A DNA stretch of 64,000 nucleotides from Adiantum capillus-veneris (GCA_014529385.2 CM043963.1:99029912-99093911), one strand, 5' to 3'; counted from the first letter of the stretch, positions 12,554 to 24,920 are shown. Numbers and translations: made by a program. The notes: generated from the sequence alone by a model not told the origin.

Positions 12554-13481
12554 GAGCATTGTTATCTTCCTCTCTCTCTTTCTTTTGTCGCTTGCTTTCA
12601 AAGTTGGTGCCGTCTCTCCCACCTCTCTCTCGATGTTGAGAGTCGCGTGTGGGTGTGTGAATACCCCCTTAGAGAGGAATAAACAAAGAAATTCAATTTT
12701 TGTTTTTTGTTTTGTTTTGATTGACTGCCTTTGTTGCTCTCTGTCAGAGAGGTATCGAAACTGTGTGTGTGTGTGTGTGTCTGTGTGTGGACACACCACA
12801 CCACACTCCCTTTGCTTCTCTGCACCCAATTTCCTCTGCTCCAATCCCCCTGCTGCTCGGTAATTTGACCACTAATGCCGACCTGCTGAATTCAAGCCTT
12901 TGATTGCTCGATTCTCTGCGAAGTCACATGCTTTCAAGGCTTTGATTTCCTTCTACAGAGCATTCCTTGCATTTCGATTTCTCTGCAGCAGTCAAACCCA
13001 TTGCCCGATTTGCCCTGAATTTGCTGCTGGGCATTGCCCAATTGAGTTGCTTGTCTTCTTGCTTGCAGCAGTGCAGAGCTCCCAGGCCTTCAAATTTCCG
13101 GGTTACGGGCTGTTTCTTTGCTTGCTACAGGCCGTAAGTTGCACTACTTCCATAGTTGACCTTGTGATGCTCGAATTCCCAAGCTTGCTTGGCTTCAAGC
13201 TACCAAGCATCTACTGTCTCGACTTTCTCCTTGCTCGATGCTGCTGAGATTCCAAGCTCTACTGTGTGCTTGACTTCACTCCTCCCCAATTCTCTGCTCT
13301 GAATTCCTTCAAGATTTTTGACATGCTCAAGAGGGGCTGCACGCGCGGGTATGCTGAGGTCTGTGATCTCGTGCGATCCATGCCGGATCCGCCCCGCATC
13401 ACTCTGATCCAGTGCCACGAAGTGCCGAGCTTTGTGGGAGCTCCATTGTCGCCAAGACACCGTTGTCTCTGCCAAGCCATA
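10960..13481. other. Internal region of the copia derivative without recognisable copia genes
   Basis: No gag can be recognised where it is expected. The left part (11,000-12,130) is A/C-rich with short repeated words. From about 12,250 the composition becomes more GC- and T-rich, with (GT)n runs at 12,522-12,552 and 12,763-12,782 and a CTTGC/GCAGCAG-rich stretch at 12,900-13,260. It could be captured host sequence, but no exon can be named. Confidence 0.4.
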
Positions 13482-13495
13482 GCTCTGATACCACT

Positions 13496-13717
13496 TGTGA
13501 GTGCACGTGTGCACGAATGCGTGCATGCACGATGCGTGCAGTGCATGCAAGGAAAGGGAGAAGCACTAGATGGTGTGGGTGGAGCAACCTTTGGAACTAT
13601 AAGTGAGGAGCTCCTTATTCTTATGTATACAAAGAATAAGGAAGTGTATACAGGTGGGCAAGCAGTCGACACCAGACGTTTGGGACCGGGAAAAGGTGCA
13701 GTGCCTTTACCCCAACA
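13496..13717 (-). repeat. 5' LTR of the minus-strand copia derivative
   Basis: 222 bp, pairing with 9,507-9,700. It is longer mainly through added TGCACGATGCGTGC-type words near its inner edge. The primer site lies at 13,482-13,493. Confidence 0.88.
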
Positions 13718-13924
13718 ATGAGAGGGTCAACGGTCCGAGGCAAAGTGCTTCATCATGAGCTATAGGGGCTAAAGAGAGGGAGGATTTTCGGCTATCTGGT
13801 AGGTCTCTTCAGTCTACATGGCAATGAACTCAGGCAACAATGCTTCATCATGAGCTAGAGAGGCTAGAGGGAGGGTGAATTTGTTGCCATATAGTAGGCA
13901 TCTCCTCTCTCCTTTATATATATG

Positions 13925-13943
13925 ATTAGTGGTCCAACCAGTT
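13925..13943 (+). mobile_element. Left arm of a split palindromic MITE-like element
   Basis: ATTAGTGGTCCAACC is the inverted complement, with one mismatch, of GGTTAGACCACTAAT at 60,306-60,320. The remainder of the element lies at 60,240-60,320, on the other side of the gypsy insertion. The last five bases, CAGTT, pair with CAATT at 60,235-60,239 as the gypsy target-site duplication (one mismatch). Confidence 0.82.
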
Positions 13944-14176
13944 TGTGGGCGTTTGCCGTACATATCGAAGCAAGCGCCTTGCCTAGCACTGTGTGCGAGC
14001 CACAGATGGCTCCAAGCACGCAACTAGCCTAAACTAGTAAGCTCAAAGATGACGATGGCGTGTCACTCACCGCTCTACGCTTGTTGTCGTGGAGGATTCC
14101 TCGCCGCGAAGAAGAGGGAGCCGCCGCTGCACCGCGCTCAACCGCCTTGCCGACGTCGTGCCGCCGCAATGCTCGA

Positions 14177-14219
<43 letters not shown>

Positions 14220-14566
14220 CATACACACACACACACACACACACACTAGTACACAAAGGAGACGGAGAAGGAGATGGAGCAAGAGCACTCTTCTTGCATT
14301 GCACAAATGAGAGAATCTGGTATTTTAGGTTTAGATTGACTTTTATATGGGCTTGCCCGTTCACATTTGGGCGCCCACACTTAGCCAATCTTACCCAAAC
14401 ATTATAAGTTCCAATTTTAGAGTGCGCCCCTCATTGGCGATCACTCTTATGCATTCCTACCTGACCGACAAATCCGGCCAATAACATAATACACTACTAG
14501 CGGGTCCGACAAGCCCAGCCCATGGCTACCTAAAAGGTGGTCGCTTGGTGGCGCCGATGGTTAACA
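13944..14566 (-). repeat. 3' LTR of the gypsy element
   Basis: On the plus strand it runs from TGTGGGCG to GGTTAACA and includes an internal (CT)n-(CA)n microsatellite at 14,179-14,247. It matches 59,608-60,234 over its whole length. Next to it (14,567-14,580) is the minus-strand polypurine tract. Confidence 0.95.
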
Positions 14567-15285
14567 TGCCCCCCTTCTTGAAGTAGATTCCGCCCTCAGA
14601 ATATAACAGTGTAGCATATATTAAGATGGGTCTTGTGTGTCTCAAGCTTTATTTCAACTACAGCAGTTGAAGCTCTAGAGTATTGGGTTATGGGGACATA
14701 TGGTTCAACCTCTTGGTTTTATTTCCTTAAGAGGCAATATCTCAGGGACTATGGCTTGAATGGAAGGGGTAAGAGTTGGTTTCTGCGTTGTGACACCCCC
14801 AGTTCCCCAATCAATAGTGCATTTGGTGGCTATCATCCACGTGCATCCTAGGTTTATATTACCCTCCATAGTTTCAGCAGGCATGACCGAAAAGTCTTGA
14901 GCTACAACCCCATTGTCATAACTGACCGAAGTGTGTCAGATTTCAAAAACCGCACTTTTTTTCTTGTTGACACCCTTGACTTGGATAATACTCTCAGATA
15001 GAGATGGATTTTCCAACTGACACCATATTCCAAATGACAACAAATTATACTTATCACCTATGTCCAATAAGGCAATATATAGCACTTTGCCATAGGTGCT
15101 ATTTAGCTCAATAGGGTATCATAGAGGTGTGTCAGAGTCCAACCAATTCTCGTCAATTTTAACATGGAATGCATGTGTAACTCCAAGGTTGGCCTCTCGT
15201 TGGCGTCTATGCGTTGTTGTCGCTCTTTAACCTCAGCTTGAGCTTGTATCTTCTTCAATTCTGTTTGTGCCTTGGCTGTCTTTGT
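14567..15285 (-). pseudogene. Post-integrase region of gypsy element
   Basis: Read leftwards after the integrase C-terminus there is a Lys/Gln/Glu/Arg-rich stretch, then partly open sequence with stops. The function is unknown. Plant gypsy elements of the Tat/Athila type often have extra sequence between pol and the 3' LTR, and this fits that layout. Confidence 0.5.
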
Positions 15286-15809
15286 TTAATGGATGGCACA
15301 TAGTTCCTCTTGGATTAAAGGATCATAGTATCTTTTAAATTTTCTCTCAGTGAGGAATCCAATGGTTTCAACTCCATCAAGAGTCTCCACACAAATGGTC
15401 CCTTGTGGGGTGATTTCACATAGTCTATATGGTCCTTTTCTCGCATATTTCAACTTTTTCTTTTTGTCACACATTCCATACATAAGGACTTTATCACCAA
15501 CATTGATATCCTTGTTCTTTAGATGACGGTCAAACCATTTCTTCCTCCTATCTTTCTCCACAAGTGCATTTTGCACAACTAATTGCCTCTCTTCATCTAG
15601 CCTTTCAAGGATATATAATCACTCAACTAAGGGGTTACCATCCCAAACTTAAGACTAAGAATGACAAACTCCCATGGCATAACTGCTTCTCGTCCATACA
15701 CCATCTTAAACGGTGTGTTTAATGGCAACTTTGTACGTAGTACGATAAGCCCATAAAGCTAAAGTCAACTTTAAATCCCAATTTGTGCAATGAGCTTCCA
15801 CCGTTTTGG
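15286..15809 (-). pseudogene. pol: Gypsy integrase C-terminal region
   Basis: The intact stretch 15,576-15,286 has the basic integrase C-terminal pattern (KDRRKKWFDRHLK, then GDKVLMYG and a KGPYRLCEI stretch, ending at a TAA/TGA-rich edge). To its right, 15,600-15,800 reads in broken frames as the end of the catalytic domain (LKLTLALWAYRTTYKVAI). The junction at about 15,810 directly joins GPISPVAR to the region after the catalytic core, so about 100 residues with the second Asp and the Glu of the DDE triad are deleted. Confidence 0.85.
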
Positions 15810-16628
15810 TTAAGATAGAGATTGAGTGCTACGAGCTACCGGACTAATTGGGCCTACAAAGTCCAAACCCCATTTTTCAAATGGTGGAGTCACTTTAACA
15901 GGATGTAAGGACATCTTATCCTTTTGTTGTGTGATCTTGTAACGTTGGCATTCATCACATACTTTTGTAAAAAGTGATGCATCCTTGAATAAGGTAGGCC
16001 ACCAATAGCCTGATTGCAGCACCTTTCTAGCTGTTAGTTCCCCTGAGAAATGTCCTCCAACAATACCCACGTGGGCTTCTTGCAGTATGTATAAATACTC
16101 ATCCTCACGGGCACAACATCTAAGAATATCATCCTTCCCTAGCCTGTAGAGAGTTCTTGCAATGAGAGAATAAGGTTCACATTCTTTGAACAGCTTTTGA
16201 GCTACGTCCTTACGAAGCTCTTTGGGTGGAAAACCATTAACTAAAAAGTTCACAATCTTCTCACTCCATTCGGGTATGGTTTCGACTAGGATTAGAGAAG
16301 TATCGGGCAATTCATCATCGACTCCAGTAGGGGCTTCACCATTTGGTATGCGAGACAAATGATCCGCCATGACATGTCTTTTATCAGGTCTCACTACAAC
16401 GGTAAAATCAAACTCAAAGAGAATTAAAAACCATCGTGTAATTCTTCCCGTATTTACTAGATACAACAAGGCTTGATGATCAACATAGAAAACAAACTTG
16501 CTGGCCGGAAGGTAGAAGTGAAATTTCTTCACTGCATAAATCATACATAAACCTTCTCGCTCTGTAGTGGTGTAGTTTCTCTCGGTATCATTCAATTGAC
16601 GACTTGCAAAGCTAATGGGGTAGTCCAA
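15810..16628 (-). pseudogene. pol: Gypsy RNase H and integrase N-terminal part
   Basis: A 272-residue open stretch begins DYPISFASRQLN, the normal continuation of RT into RNase H (TTEREGLCMIYAVKKFHFYL, YVDHQALLYL). The linker and the H-H-C-C integrase zinc finger follow (HVGIVGGHFSGELTARK...CDECQRYK), then WGLDFVGP with the first catalytic Asp, and then the core-deletion junction. Its upstream codons (ESNFAIGCVLAQPGEHKLD) lie across the 35-kb insertion at about 52,050-52,120, and partly at 16,629-16,693. Confidence 0.93.
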
Positions 16629-16689
16629 TTTGTGTTCTCCTGGTTGAGCTAGAACACACCCAATAGCAAAGTTTCATGCATCAATATGC

Positions 16690-16693
16690 ACAT
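16690..16693 (+). other. Target-site duplication, left copy (ACAT)
   Basis: ACAT occurs here and again at 51,954-51,957 around the 35-kb insert. The uninterrupted gypsy sequence, seen at 52,106-52,130, contains ACAT once (ATATGCACATGGAAAA). The boundary has a one-base ambiguity: the TIR may instead be TAAGACC... with a shorter duplication. Confidence 0.88.
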
Positions 16694-16709
16694 AAGACCA
16701 TATTAGGTA
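16694..16709 (+). repeat. Left terminal inverted repeat of the 35-kb element
   Basis: AAGACCATATTAGGTA, the exact reverse complement of 51,938-51,953. The next bases (AAGTGGGAAAAA) also occur inverted at the right end, but about 80 bp further in, so the ends are related beyond the 16-mer with an indel. Confidence 0.9.
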
Positions 16710-17194
16710 AAGTGGGAAAAACCCAATTCCCAGGTTGGACAACTTTCAATATATCATGTACAAAATATAGAGATTTTGTCAAAAATTTGAGTTTTCTTAA
16801 GGTCTCATTTCACTTTATGCATATACAATACACAATGAAAACAACTAAAATACCATGGTTTCAATCAATTGGATTATTAAGAGACGAGTATATTGCATCC
16901 ATTATCGTTGTCTATGTTCTACTATCCTACCTACAACTTATCTCAACATGGAGAGCTTGGTTTCTAGGTCCACCACTTGTCCAAGTTAATGTAAAAGTGA
17001 CTCAAGGTTCACAACTTGTGAAAGCAAGGATCCATTGAGGAATACAATCCACTTGGCTATTTTTCCTTAATTTATTGCATGTGACATTCAAGCAAGGTCC
17101 ACTTCTAATCTATAACTTCTTAATTTGAGGCATGGGGCAGACATAAAATATGTAGCATATGCTCTATTGCCTCATAGGAAGGTTGGTTTCAAGG

Positions 17195-18600
17195 TGCACT
17201 CATCTAGGCTAGCCTATCTTGGAGAAATTATGGATCTTGCTTCTCTCCTTGTTTCAATGGAGACTAGCTTGGACAAGTGGTGGACCTTTGCTTCTCTCTA
17301 TGTTTCAATAGAGTTAGCTTGGACAAGTGGTGATCTTGGAACAAAACCCCCATGTAAAACATATCATGGGTATTCCAAGTGATTAGAAAGATTACCATTT
17401 AAGATATAACCTTATAGGTTGGATAACTGGAGCTTGGCTTGGAGAAATGGTGGACCTTTGATTCTCTCCATGTTTCAATGGAGCCTATCTTGGAGAAATG
17501 GTGGAGCTTGCTTTTGTCCATGTTTCAATGGAGCCTAGCTTGAACAATTGGTGGACCTTTGCTTCTCTCTATGTTTCAATAGAGTTAGATTACACGTGGT
17601 GGATCTTCAAACTAAACCAACTACTATCAATGTTTCCTAGCTTGGACAAGTGGTGGAGTGTTTCTCTACTCCATGTTTCAATGGAGCTTAGCTTGGACAA
17701 GTTTTGGACCTTAAAACAAAAACCCCATGTACAACAAAGCATGGATTTTCTAGATTTCAATGGAGTCTAGCTTTAACAAATGGTGGAGCTTGCCTTCATC
17801 CATGTTTCAATGAAACTAGCTTGGACAAGTGGTGGACCTTGTAACAAACCCCCCCATGTACAACATATCATTGGTTTTCTAAGTGATGGGAAGGAATACC
17901 ATTCAAGATATAAACTTATAGCTTGGATAAGTAGTTGACTTTAAAACCAAATTCATCATAATACAATGAAATACAGGTCAGCCAATTCCTAAATCTTGAG
18001 ACCAAACCTCCCATGCTATTAGAGATAATATATTGGATAAGTGGTGGACCTTCTATTATTTTCCCATGCCTAGTTTAGACAACCGGTACACTTTGCAACT
18101 ATAAAGGTTGGACGCGTGGTGGAGCCTTGTTTCTATCCATGTTTTAATGGATCCTAGCTTGGACAAGTGGTGGACCTTGGAAAAAAGATTCCATGTACAA
18201 CATATATGAGGTTTTTCATGTTTTAATGGAACCTATCTTGGACAAATGGTGAAGCTTGCTTCTCTCCATGTTGATTTTGGAACTACCTTAGACAAGTGAT
18301 GGAGCTTTGCTTTTCTACTCTTTATAATACAATGAAGTATAGGTTGGTTACATGGTGAATCTTAAGGCCAAACCTCCCATTTTACTAGAGATGATAGATT
18401 GGACAAGTGGATCAACCTTCTATCATTTCTCCATGACTATATTGGACAATTAGTAGACCTAACATCTCTCTATGTTGTCTAGAGATGAGCTTGGACAAGT
18501 GATGGACCCTACTTCTCTCTTCCCTTGGTTTACTAGTTTGAAGACTCAGTATATATACTTTCTTAGATCTAGCTTGAACAAGTGGTGGACCTTGTATCCA
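17195..18600 (+). repeat. Satellite array A
   Basis: Degenerate repeats built on CTTGGACAAGTGGTGGACC and CCATGTTTCAATGGAGCC, in plus orientation. The segment 18,049-18,570 is a near copy of 24,395-24,918. A single reverse-orientation motif occurs at about 16,967. Short open frames here come from the repeat and are not genes. Confidence 0.88.
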
Positions 18601-19360
18601 CAATCTTAATTCATTACAAAAAAGTATATGAAAAAATAACATAGGAATCTTGGTTTGAAGGTCAAGCAATTAGGTTCCAAATGCACATAATAATATATTT
18701 TCCACTCATAAGAAAATAAAGTTAAATATGTTATTACCAATTGACAAAGGTAACGTCCAAGAATTTTAGCTTTGCATCTTGTCAGATCTAAATCTTCATC
18801 AAGGCGACATGCATGTATACATCAACTTTCAAGCCATTCAAGAATACATGCACTTAGATTGCATAGTTTTGCTTTCAAAGTCTTTTAGGTTCTAAAACTC
18901 TTTCACATAAAGTATGTAATGACAAAATTCTTGAAGCAAACATTTGTGCCCAAGAAAAAGATCCCTCTCACATATTTAAAGTCCATGAATTCTTTGATCC
19001 ACACTTACAAGTTTTATTTTGACATCAAACATCAATTCTCTCATAGTTACAAATAAATGCAACCTCGATATGAATTGACAAAAAATGAATTTCTTTTACT
19101 ATATGACCCAACATAGGCCCCAATCAAATAAAAAATGAGTCCCCAAAAATTTGGGTGCACTCTAGCAATACATCAGAGTCCCCTTACAATAGGATGCACT
19201 CCAATAGTACATTGAAGTCCCCTTAGAGTAGGGTGCACTCCATTCAAGTGTTCATAAAATTGACACACCTTTGTTTTTTTTTAAAAAAGACTATATCAAA
19301 TTATACAAATGTTGAAAGATACACACTAGAATAAAAAAAGCATCTTATGGCCATATTTAT
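18601..19360. other. Spacer without recognised gene
   Basis: AT-rich unique sequence. A short imperfect direct repeat of about 50 bp (GGGTGCACTCC / AGTCCCCTTA words) lies at 19,140-19,245. No coding region is supported. Confidence 0.5.
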
Positions 19361-20050
19361 TCAATGCTTTCGTGTTGACAAGTACACACCAAGGACATAA
19401 TTTGTCTCAGAATCACTATACTGATTTACAATTGTGTTGTATGTATAGACTCTCTTATCTCTTGCATACAACCATCCTACCAACCATGGAATTATGGTTC
19501 TCTGCAAGAAGTTTTGAAGTTGCTCGGAAGTTTGCCTCCATATCTTTGGAAATATAAGATATGTCCCTGTCATGTTCCACATCACCCTATATGGAGTGTC
19601 ATAAAAAATTAAGGTATTTTTTGCATCCAAATCCTCAAATATCACTCAAATTTTTGTGATAAACCCTTGTAAATCCTAACATGATATTTGGATTTTGGCA
19701 AATTTTGTTACTCTTAAACACCTTGAACTTGGTATACTGCTCAAGAAAACATTTTTGTGTGATGCGTTGCACCCTTGTTAAGTTATAGCAACTCCATATC
19801 CATAGCTCAAAGTATTCAGCACAAAACTTTGTGCGTCTGGTCGCACCACATGATAAACTTCATCTTTATCCTCCACAAGTCGCATGTGTTGAGCCCAAGA
19901 TGGCATAGAATCTCCATGTTTCATTTCAATTGTCTTGAGAAGTAACCCCTCTAGATCCAAGATAAGTACTCTTTTGATGTCCTTGAAAGCAAGTGGTAGG
20001 TGATTCATTCCTTGGACAAGGTCTTGGAGGAGGTTGGATGGGTAATTCAA
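19361..20050 (-). pseudogene. Decayed FCP1-like (HAD phosphatase) gene copy
   Basis: Two open stretches on the minus strand line up in order with the FCP1-like gene at 25.8-27.0 kb. The first (20,050-19,778) has RVLILDLEGLLL, corresponding to ILDLNGVLL there, and VRPDAQSFVLNTLSYGYGVAI, corresponding to the ILRSSCIQFLKTIL...NVAIWS region. The second (19,645-19,361) has NTLIFYDTPYRVMW, corresponding to TVLIDDSPYKG, then LQNFLQRTIIPWLVGWLY, corresponding to LLEELLPYLIQL. The stretch between is broken by several stops. The second Asp of the motif (DxD) is Glu-Gly here (DLEG) and the paired DD is YD, so activity is unlikely. Similarity to the other copy is weak, which suggests an old duplication or a distinct family member. 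Confidence 0.7.
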
Positions 20051-20379
20051 TAGTTTTCTTCAATTTATGCCAGCATATAGCCAATCCATTTTTCTGTAAT
20101 GATTCTGAAATTAAAGAACAAGAACACTTAATGCAAACACAACAATAGACATGAGTTTGACATTGTATTAGATACCAAAATCCATCTATGATCTACTCAT
20201 TAATAGAAAGAAAGTCAAATTAAAATCCTGACTCTTTTTTATGCTACACTCTCTCTTAGTCTCAATACCATGGAGTTCAACTAGACTTAAGTCAACTAAT
20301 AACTATTACTTGTTGTTAAAGGTATGCTTGAAGTGCATAAGGCTTAACCAATGCTCTAGTGTAGAATGGGTATTTAGGT
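20051..20379. other. Spacer without recognised gene
   Basis: Upstream flank of the decayed FCP1-like copy. It may hold a 5' exon or promoter, but nothing can be supported. Confidence 0.4.
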
Positions 20380-23300
20380 CTCAAGGTCTACCACTTATCC
20401 AAGCAAAGATCCATTTAGATATGGAAACCCAATTTTTCTTAATATAATGATATAGAGTGGACAAGTGGTGATCCTAAGACCAAACCACTCATGCTACTAG
20501 GGATAATAGGTTGGACAAGTGGTGGACCTTGAATGTAAACCCCCCATGTACAAAGTATCAGGGGTTTTGGGTATTTCAATGGACTCTAGCATCTTGGAGC
20601 CATGGTGGAGCTTACTTCTCTCCGTGTTTCAATGGAGTCTATCTTGGATAAATGGTGGAGCATCATTCTTTCCATGTTTCAATGGAGCCTAGCTTGGACA
20701 AGTGGTGGACGTTTGTTTCTCTCTATGTTTGAATATATTTAGCTTGGACAAGTGGTGGACCTTAACACCCAATTATTATTAATATAATGACATAGAGTGG
20801 ACAAGTGGTGAATCTTGCGACCAAACCTACTAGGAAAAGTAGGTTGAACAAGTGGTGGACCTTGAATGCAAACCCCCCATGTACAAAATATCACTCATGC
20901 TACTATGAATAATTTGGTATTAAGGTCCATGTTTCAATGGAGCCTAGCTTGGACAAGTGGTGGACCTTTGTTTCTCTCTATGTTTCAATAGAATTAGCTT
21001 GGACAAGTGGTGAACCTTGGAACAAAACCCCCATGTAAAGCATGTCATGGGCATTACAAGTGGTGAGAAAAAATACCATTCAAGGTATAACCTTATAGGC
21101 TGGACAAGTGGTGGAACTTAGCACCCAATTCCTCTTATTATAATGACATAGAGTGGAAAAGTGGTGAATCGTGAGACCAAACCTACTAGGGATAATAGGT
21201 TGAACAAATGGTTGACCTTGAATGTAAATCCCCCATGTACAAAATGTCATGGGTTTTGCGTATTTCAATGGAGCCTAGCATCTTGGAGACATGGTGAAAC
21301 TTACTTCTTTCCATGTTTTAATGGAGCCTATCTAGGAGAAATGGTGGAGATTCCTTCTCTCCATGTTTCAATGGAGCTTAGCTTGGACAAGTCGTGGACC
21401 TTTGTTTCTCTCTATGTTTAAATATGTTTGGCTTGGACAAGTGGTGGATCTTAGAATGAAACTTCCATGTAAAACATATCATGGGCATTTCAAGTGGCGA
21501 GAAAGGATACCATTTAAGATATAACCTTATAGGTTGGACAAGTGGTGGACCTTAACACATTGTTCTTCTTAATATAATGACATAGAGTGTACAAGTGGTG
21601 AATCTTGAAACCAAACCACTCATGCTACTAGGGATAATTGGTTAAACAAGTGGTGGGCCTTGAAATAAAACCCCCTAGAGTATTTCAATGGAGCCTAGCT
21701 TGGAAACATAGTAAAGCTTGCTTCTCTCCATGTTTCAATGCAGCCTATCTTGGATAAATGGTGGAGCATCATTCTCTCCATGTTTCAATGGAGCCTAGCT
21801 TGGACAAGTGGTGGACCTTTGTTTCTCTCTAAGTTTGAATAGAGTTATCTTGGAAAAGTGGTGGACCTTGGAACAAAACCCCCATGTAAAACATATCATG
21901 AGCATTACAAGTGGTGAGAAAAAATACCATTCAATATATAACCTTATAGGTTGGACAAGTGGTGGACCTTAATACCCAATTATTCTTAATATAATGACAT
22001 AGAGTGGATAAGTGGTGAATTTGGGACCAAACCTACTAGGGAAAATAGGTTGGACAAGTGGTGGACCTTGAATGTAAACCCCCCATGTACAAAATATCAC
22101 TCATGCTACTAGAAATAATTTTGTATTAAGGTCCATGTTTCAATGCAGCCTAGCTTGGAAAAGTGGTGGACCTTTGTTTCTCTCTATGTTTCAATAGATT
22201 TAGCTTGGACAAGTGGTGGAACTTGGAACAAAACCCCCATGTAAATCATGTCATGGTCATTACAAGTGGTGAGAAAAAATACCATTCAAGCTATAACATT
22301 ATAGGTTGGACAAGTGGTGGACCTTAACACCCAATTCCTCTTAATATAATGACATAGAGTGGACAAGTGGTGAATCATGAGACCAAACCTACTAGGGATA
22401 ATAGGTTGGACAAGTGGTGAACCTTGAATGTAAACCCCCCATGTACAAAATATTATGGGTATTGGGTATTTCAATGGAGCCTAGGAACTTGGAGACATGG
22501 TGGAGCTTATTTCTCTCCATGTTTCAATGGAGCCTATCTAGGAGAAACAGTGGAGGTTCCTTCTCTCCATGTTTCAATGAGCCTAGCTTGGACAAGTGGT
22601 GGACCTTTCTTTCTCTATACGTTTTAATAGAGTTAGCTTGGACAAGTGGTGGACCTTGGAATTAAACCCCCATGTAAAACATATCATGGGCATTTCAAGT
22701 GGTGAGAAAGGATACCATTTAAAATATAACCTTATAGGTTGGACAAGTGGTGGACCTTAACACATAGTTCTTCTTAATATAATGACATAGAGTGTACAAG
22801 TGGTGAATCTTGAGACCAAACCACTCGTGCTACTAGGGATAATAGGTTGGACAAGTGGTGGACCTTGAATGTAAACCCCTCATGTACAAAATTATGGGTT
22901 TAGGGTATTTCAATGGAGCCTAGCTTGGAGACATGGTGGAGATTGCTTCTCTCAATGTTTCAATGGAACCTATCTTGGAGAAATGGTGGAGCATCCTTCT
23001 CTCCATGTTTCAATGGAGCCTATCTTGGACAAGTGGTGGACCTTTGCTTCTCTCTATGTTTCAATAGAGTTAGCTTGGACAAGTGGTGGGTCTTGGAACA
23101 AAACCCCTTTGTAAAACATAGCATGGACATTACAAGTGATGATGAAAAATAGCATTCAAGATATAACCTTATAGGTTGGAAAAGTGGTGATGGACCTTGA
23201 CAAGTGGTGAAGGATACCATTTAAGATATATCCTTATAGGTTGGACAAGTGGTGGACCTTAATACCCAGTTATTCTTAATATAATGACATAGAGTGGATA

Positions 23301-24920
23301 AGTGGTGAATCTTACTCATGCTACTAGGTATAATACGTTAGAGAAGTGGTAGACCTTGAATGTAAACACCCCATGTACAAAATATCATGGTTTTAGGGTG
23401 TTTCAATGGAGCCTAGCATCTTGGAGACATGGTAGATCTTGATTCTTTCCATGTTTGAATGGCACCTATCTTGGAAAAATGATGGAGGTTACTTCTCTCC
23501 ATGCTTCAACGGAGCCTAGCTTTGACAAGTGGTGAACCTTTGCTTCTCTCTATGTTTGAATAGAGTTAGCTTGGACAAGTGGTGGACCTTTGCTTCTCTC
23601 TATGTTTGAATAGAGTTAACTTGGACAAGTGGTGGACCTTGGAATGAAACCCCATGTAAAACATATCATGGGCATTTCAAGTGGTGAGAAAGGATACCAT
23701 TTAAGATATAACCTTATCGGTAGGACAAGTGGTGGACCTTAATACATAGTTCTTCTTAATATAATGACATAGAGTGTACAAGTGGTGTATCTTGAGACCA
23801 AACCACTCGTGCTACTAGGGATAATAGGTTAGACAAGTGGTGGGCCTTGAAATAAAACCCCCCATGTACAAAATAAAACGGGTTTAGGGTATTTAAATGG
23901 ATCCTAGCTTGGCGACATGGTGGAGCTTGCTTCTCTCCATGTTTCAATGAAGCCTATCTTGGAGAAATGGTGGAGCATCCTTCTCTCCATGTTTCAATAT
24001 AGCCTAGTTTGGACAAGTGGTGGACCTTTGGTTCTCTCTATGTTTCAATAGAGTTAGCTTGGACAAGTGGCGGACATTGAAACAAAACTCCTATGTAAAA
24101 CATATCATGGGTAGTTCAAGTTGTGAGAAAAAAAACCATTTAAAATATAACCTTATAGGTTGGACAAGTGGTGGACCTTAACACCCAATCCTTTTTAATA
24201 CAATGACATAGAGTGGACAAGTGGTGAGTCTTGAGACCAAACCTATCAAGCTACTAGGGATACTAGGTTCGACAAGTGGTGGATCTTGAATGTACATCCC
24301 ATATGTACAAAATATCATGGGTTTAGGGTGTTTCAATGGAGTCTAGCATATTGGAGACATGGTGGAGCTTGCTTCGCTCCATGTTTCAAGTGGTGGACCT
24401 TCAATTATTTTCCCATACCTAGTTTAGACAACCCATACACTTTGTAACTCTAAAGGTTGGACGAGTGGTGGAGCTTTGTTTATTTCCATGTTTTAATGGA
24501 TCCTAGCTTGGACAAGTGGTGGACCTTGGAAAAAAGTCCCCCCTGTACAACATAGCTGAGTTTTTTCATGTTTTAATGGAAGAGAGATTCGACAAATGGT
24601 GGAGCTTGCTTATCTCCATGTGGATTTTAGAACTAGCTTGGACAAGTGGTGGAGCTTTGCTTTTCTACTCTTCATAATACAATGATGTATAGGTTGGTTA
24701 CATGGTGAATCTTAAGGCCAAACCTCCCATCTTACTAGAGATGATAGGTTGGACAAGTGGTCAACCTTCTATCATTTCTCCATGCCTATAATTAGACAAT
24801 TAGTAGAACTAGCATATTTCTATGTTGTCTAGAGCTGAGCTTGGACAAGTAGTGGACCTTGCTACTTTCTTCCCTTGGTTTATTAGTTTGAAGACTCATT
24901 ATATATACTTGATTAGATCT
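20380..24920 (+). repeat. Satellite array B
   Basis: About ten tandem units of roughly 440 bp, each with several copies of GGACAAGTGGTGGACCTT, plus GACATAGAGTGGACAAGTGG, ACCAAACC...CTACTAGGGATAATAGG and CCATGTACAAAATATCATGGG. Orientation is plus, opposite to array C. The right edge (24,820-24,918: TGTCTAGAGCTGAGCTTGGAC...TTAGATCTA) matches 18,470-18,570 and, inverted, 33,866-33,965. Confidence 0.95.

Larger units (their letters stand above)
9507..13717 (-). mobile_element. Non-autonomous minus-strand copia derivative
   Basis: Two same-orientation LTRs lie at 9,507-9,700 and 13,496-13,717 (minus strand TGTTGGGGTAAAG to GTGCACTCACA). Next to the right-hand LTR, 13,482-13,493 reads on the minus strand TGGTATCAGAGC, a tRNA-iMet primer site, so the element runs right to left. 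A purine-rich AGGTGGGAGTT borders the left LTR. Of the copia proteins only a zinc-knuckle and protease-like fragment at 10,567-10,959 is recognisable; no integrase core, RT or RNase H is evident. The flanking pentamers CCGAG and ATGAG match only in part, so the target duplication is not clear. Confidence 0.8.

Noticed and set aside
12435-13247. Plus-strand gene in the copia derivative
   Set aside because: Open frames are broken by GT repeats, show no domain, and lie between the LTRs of an antisense element.
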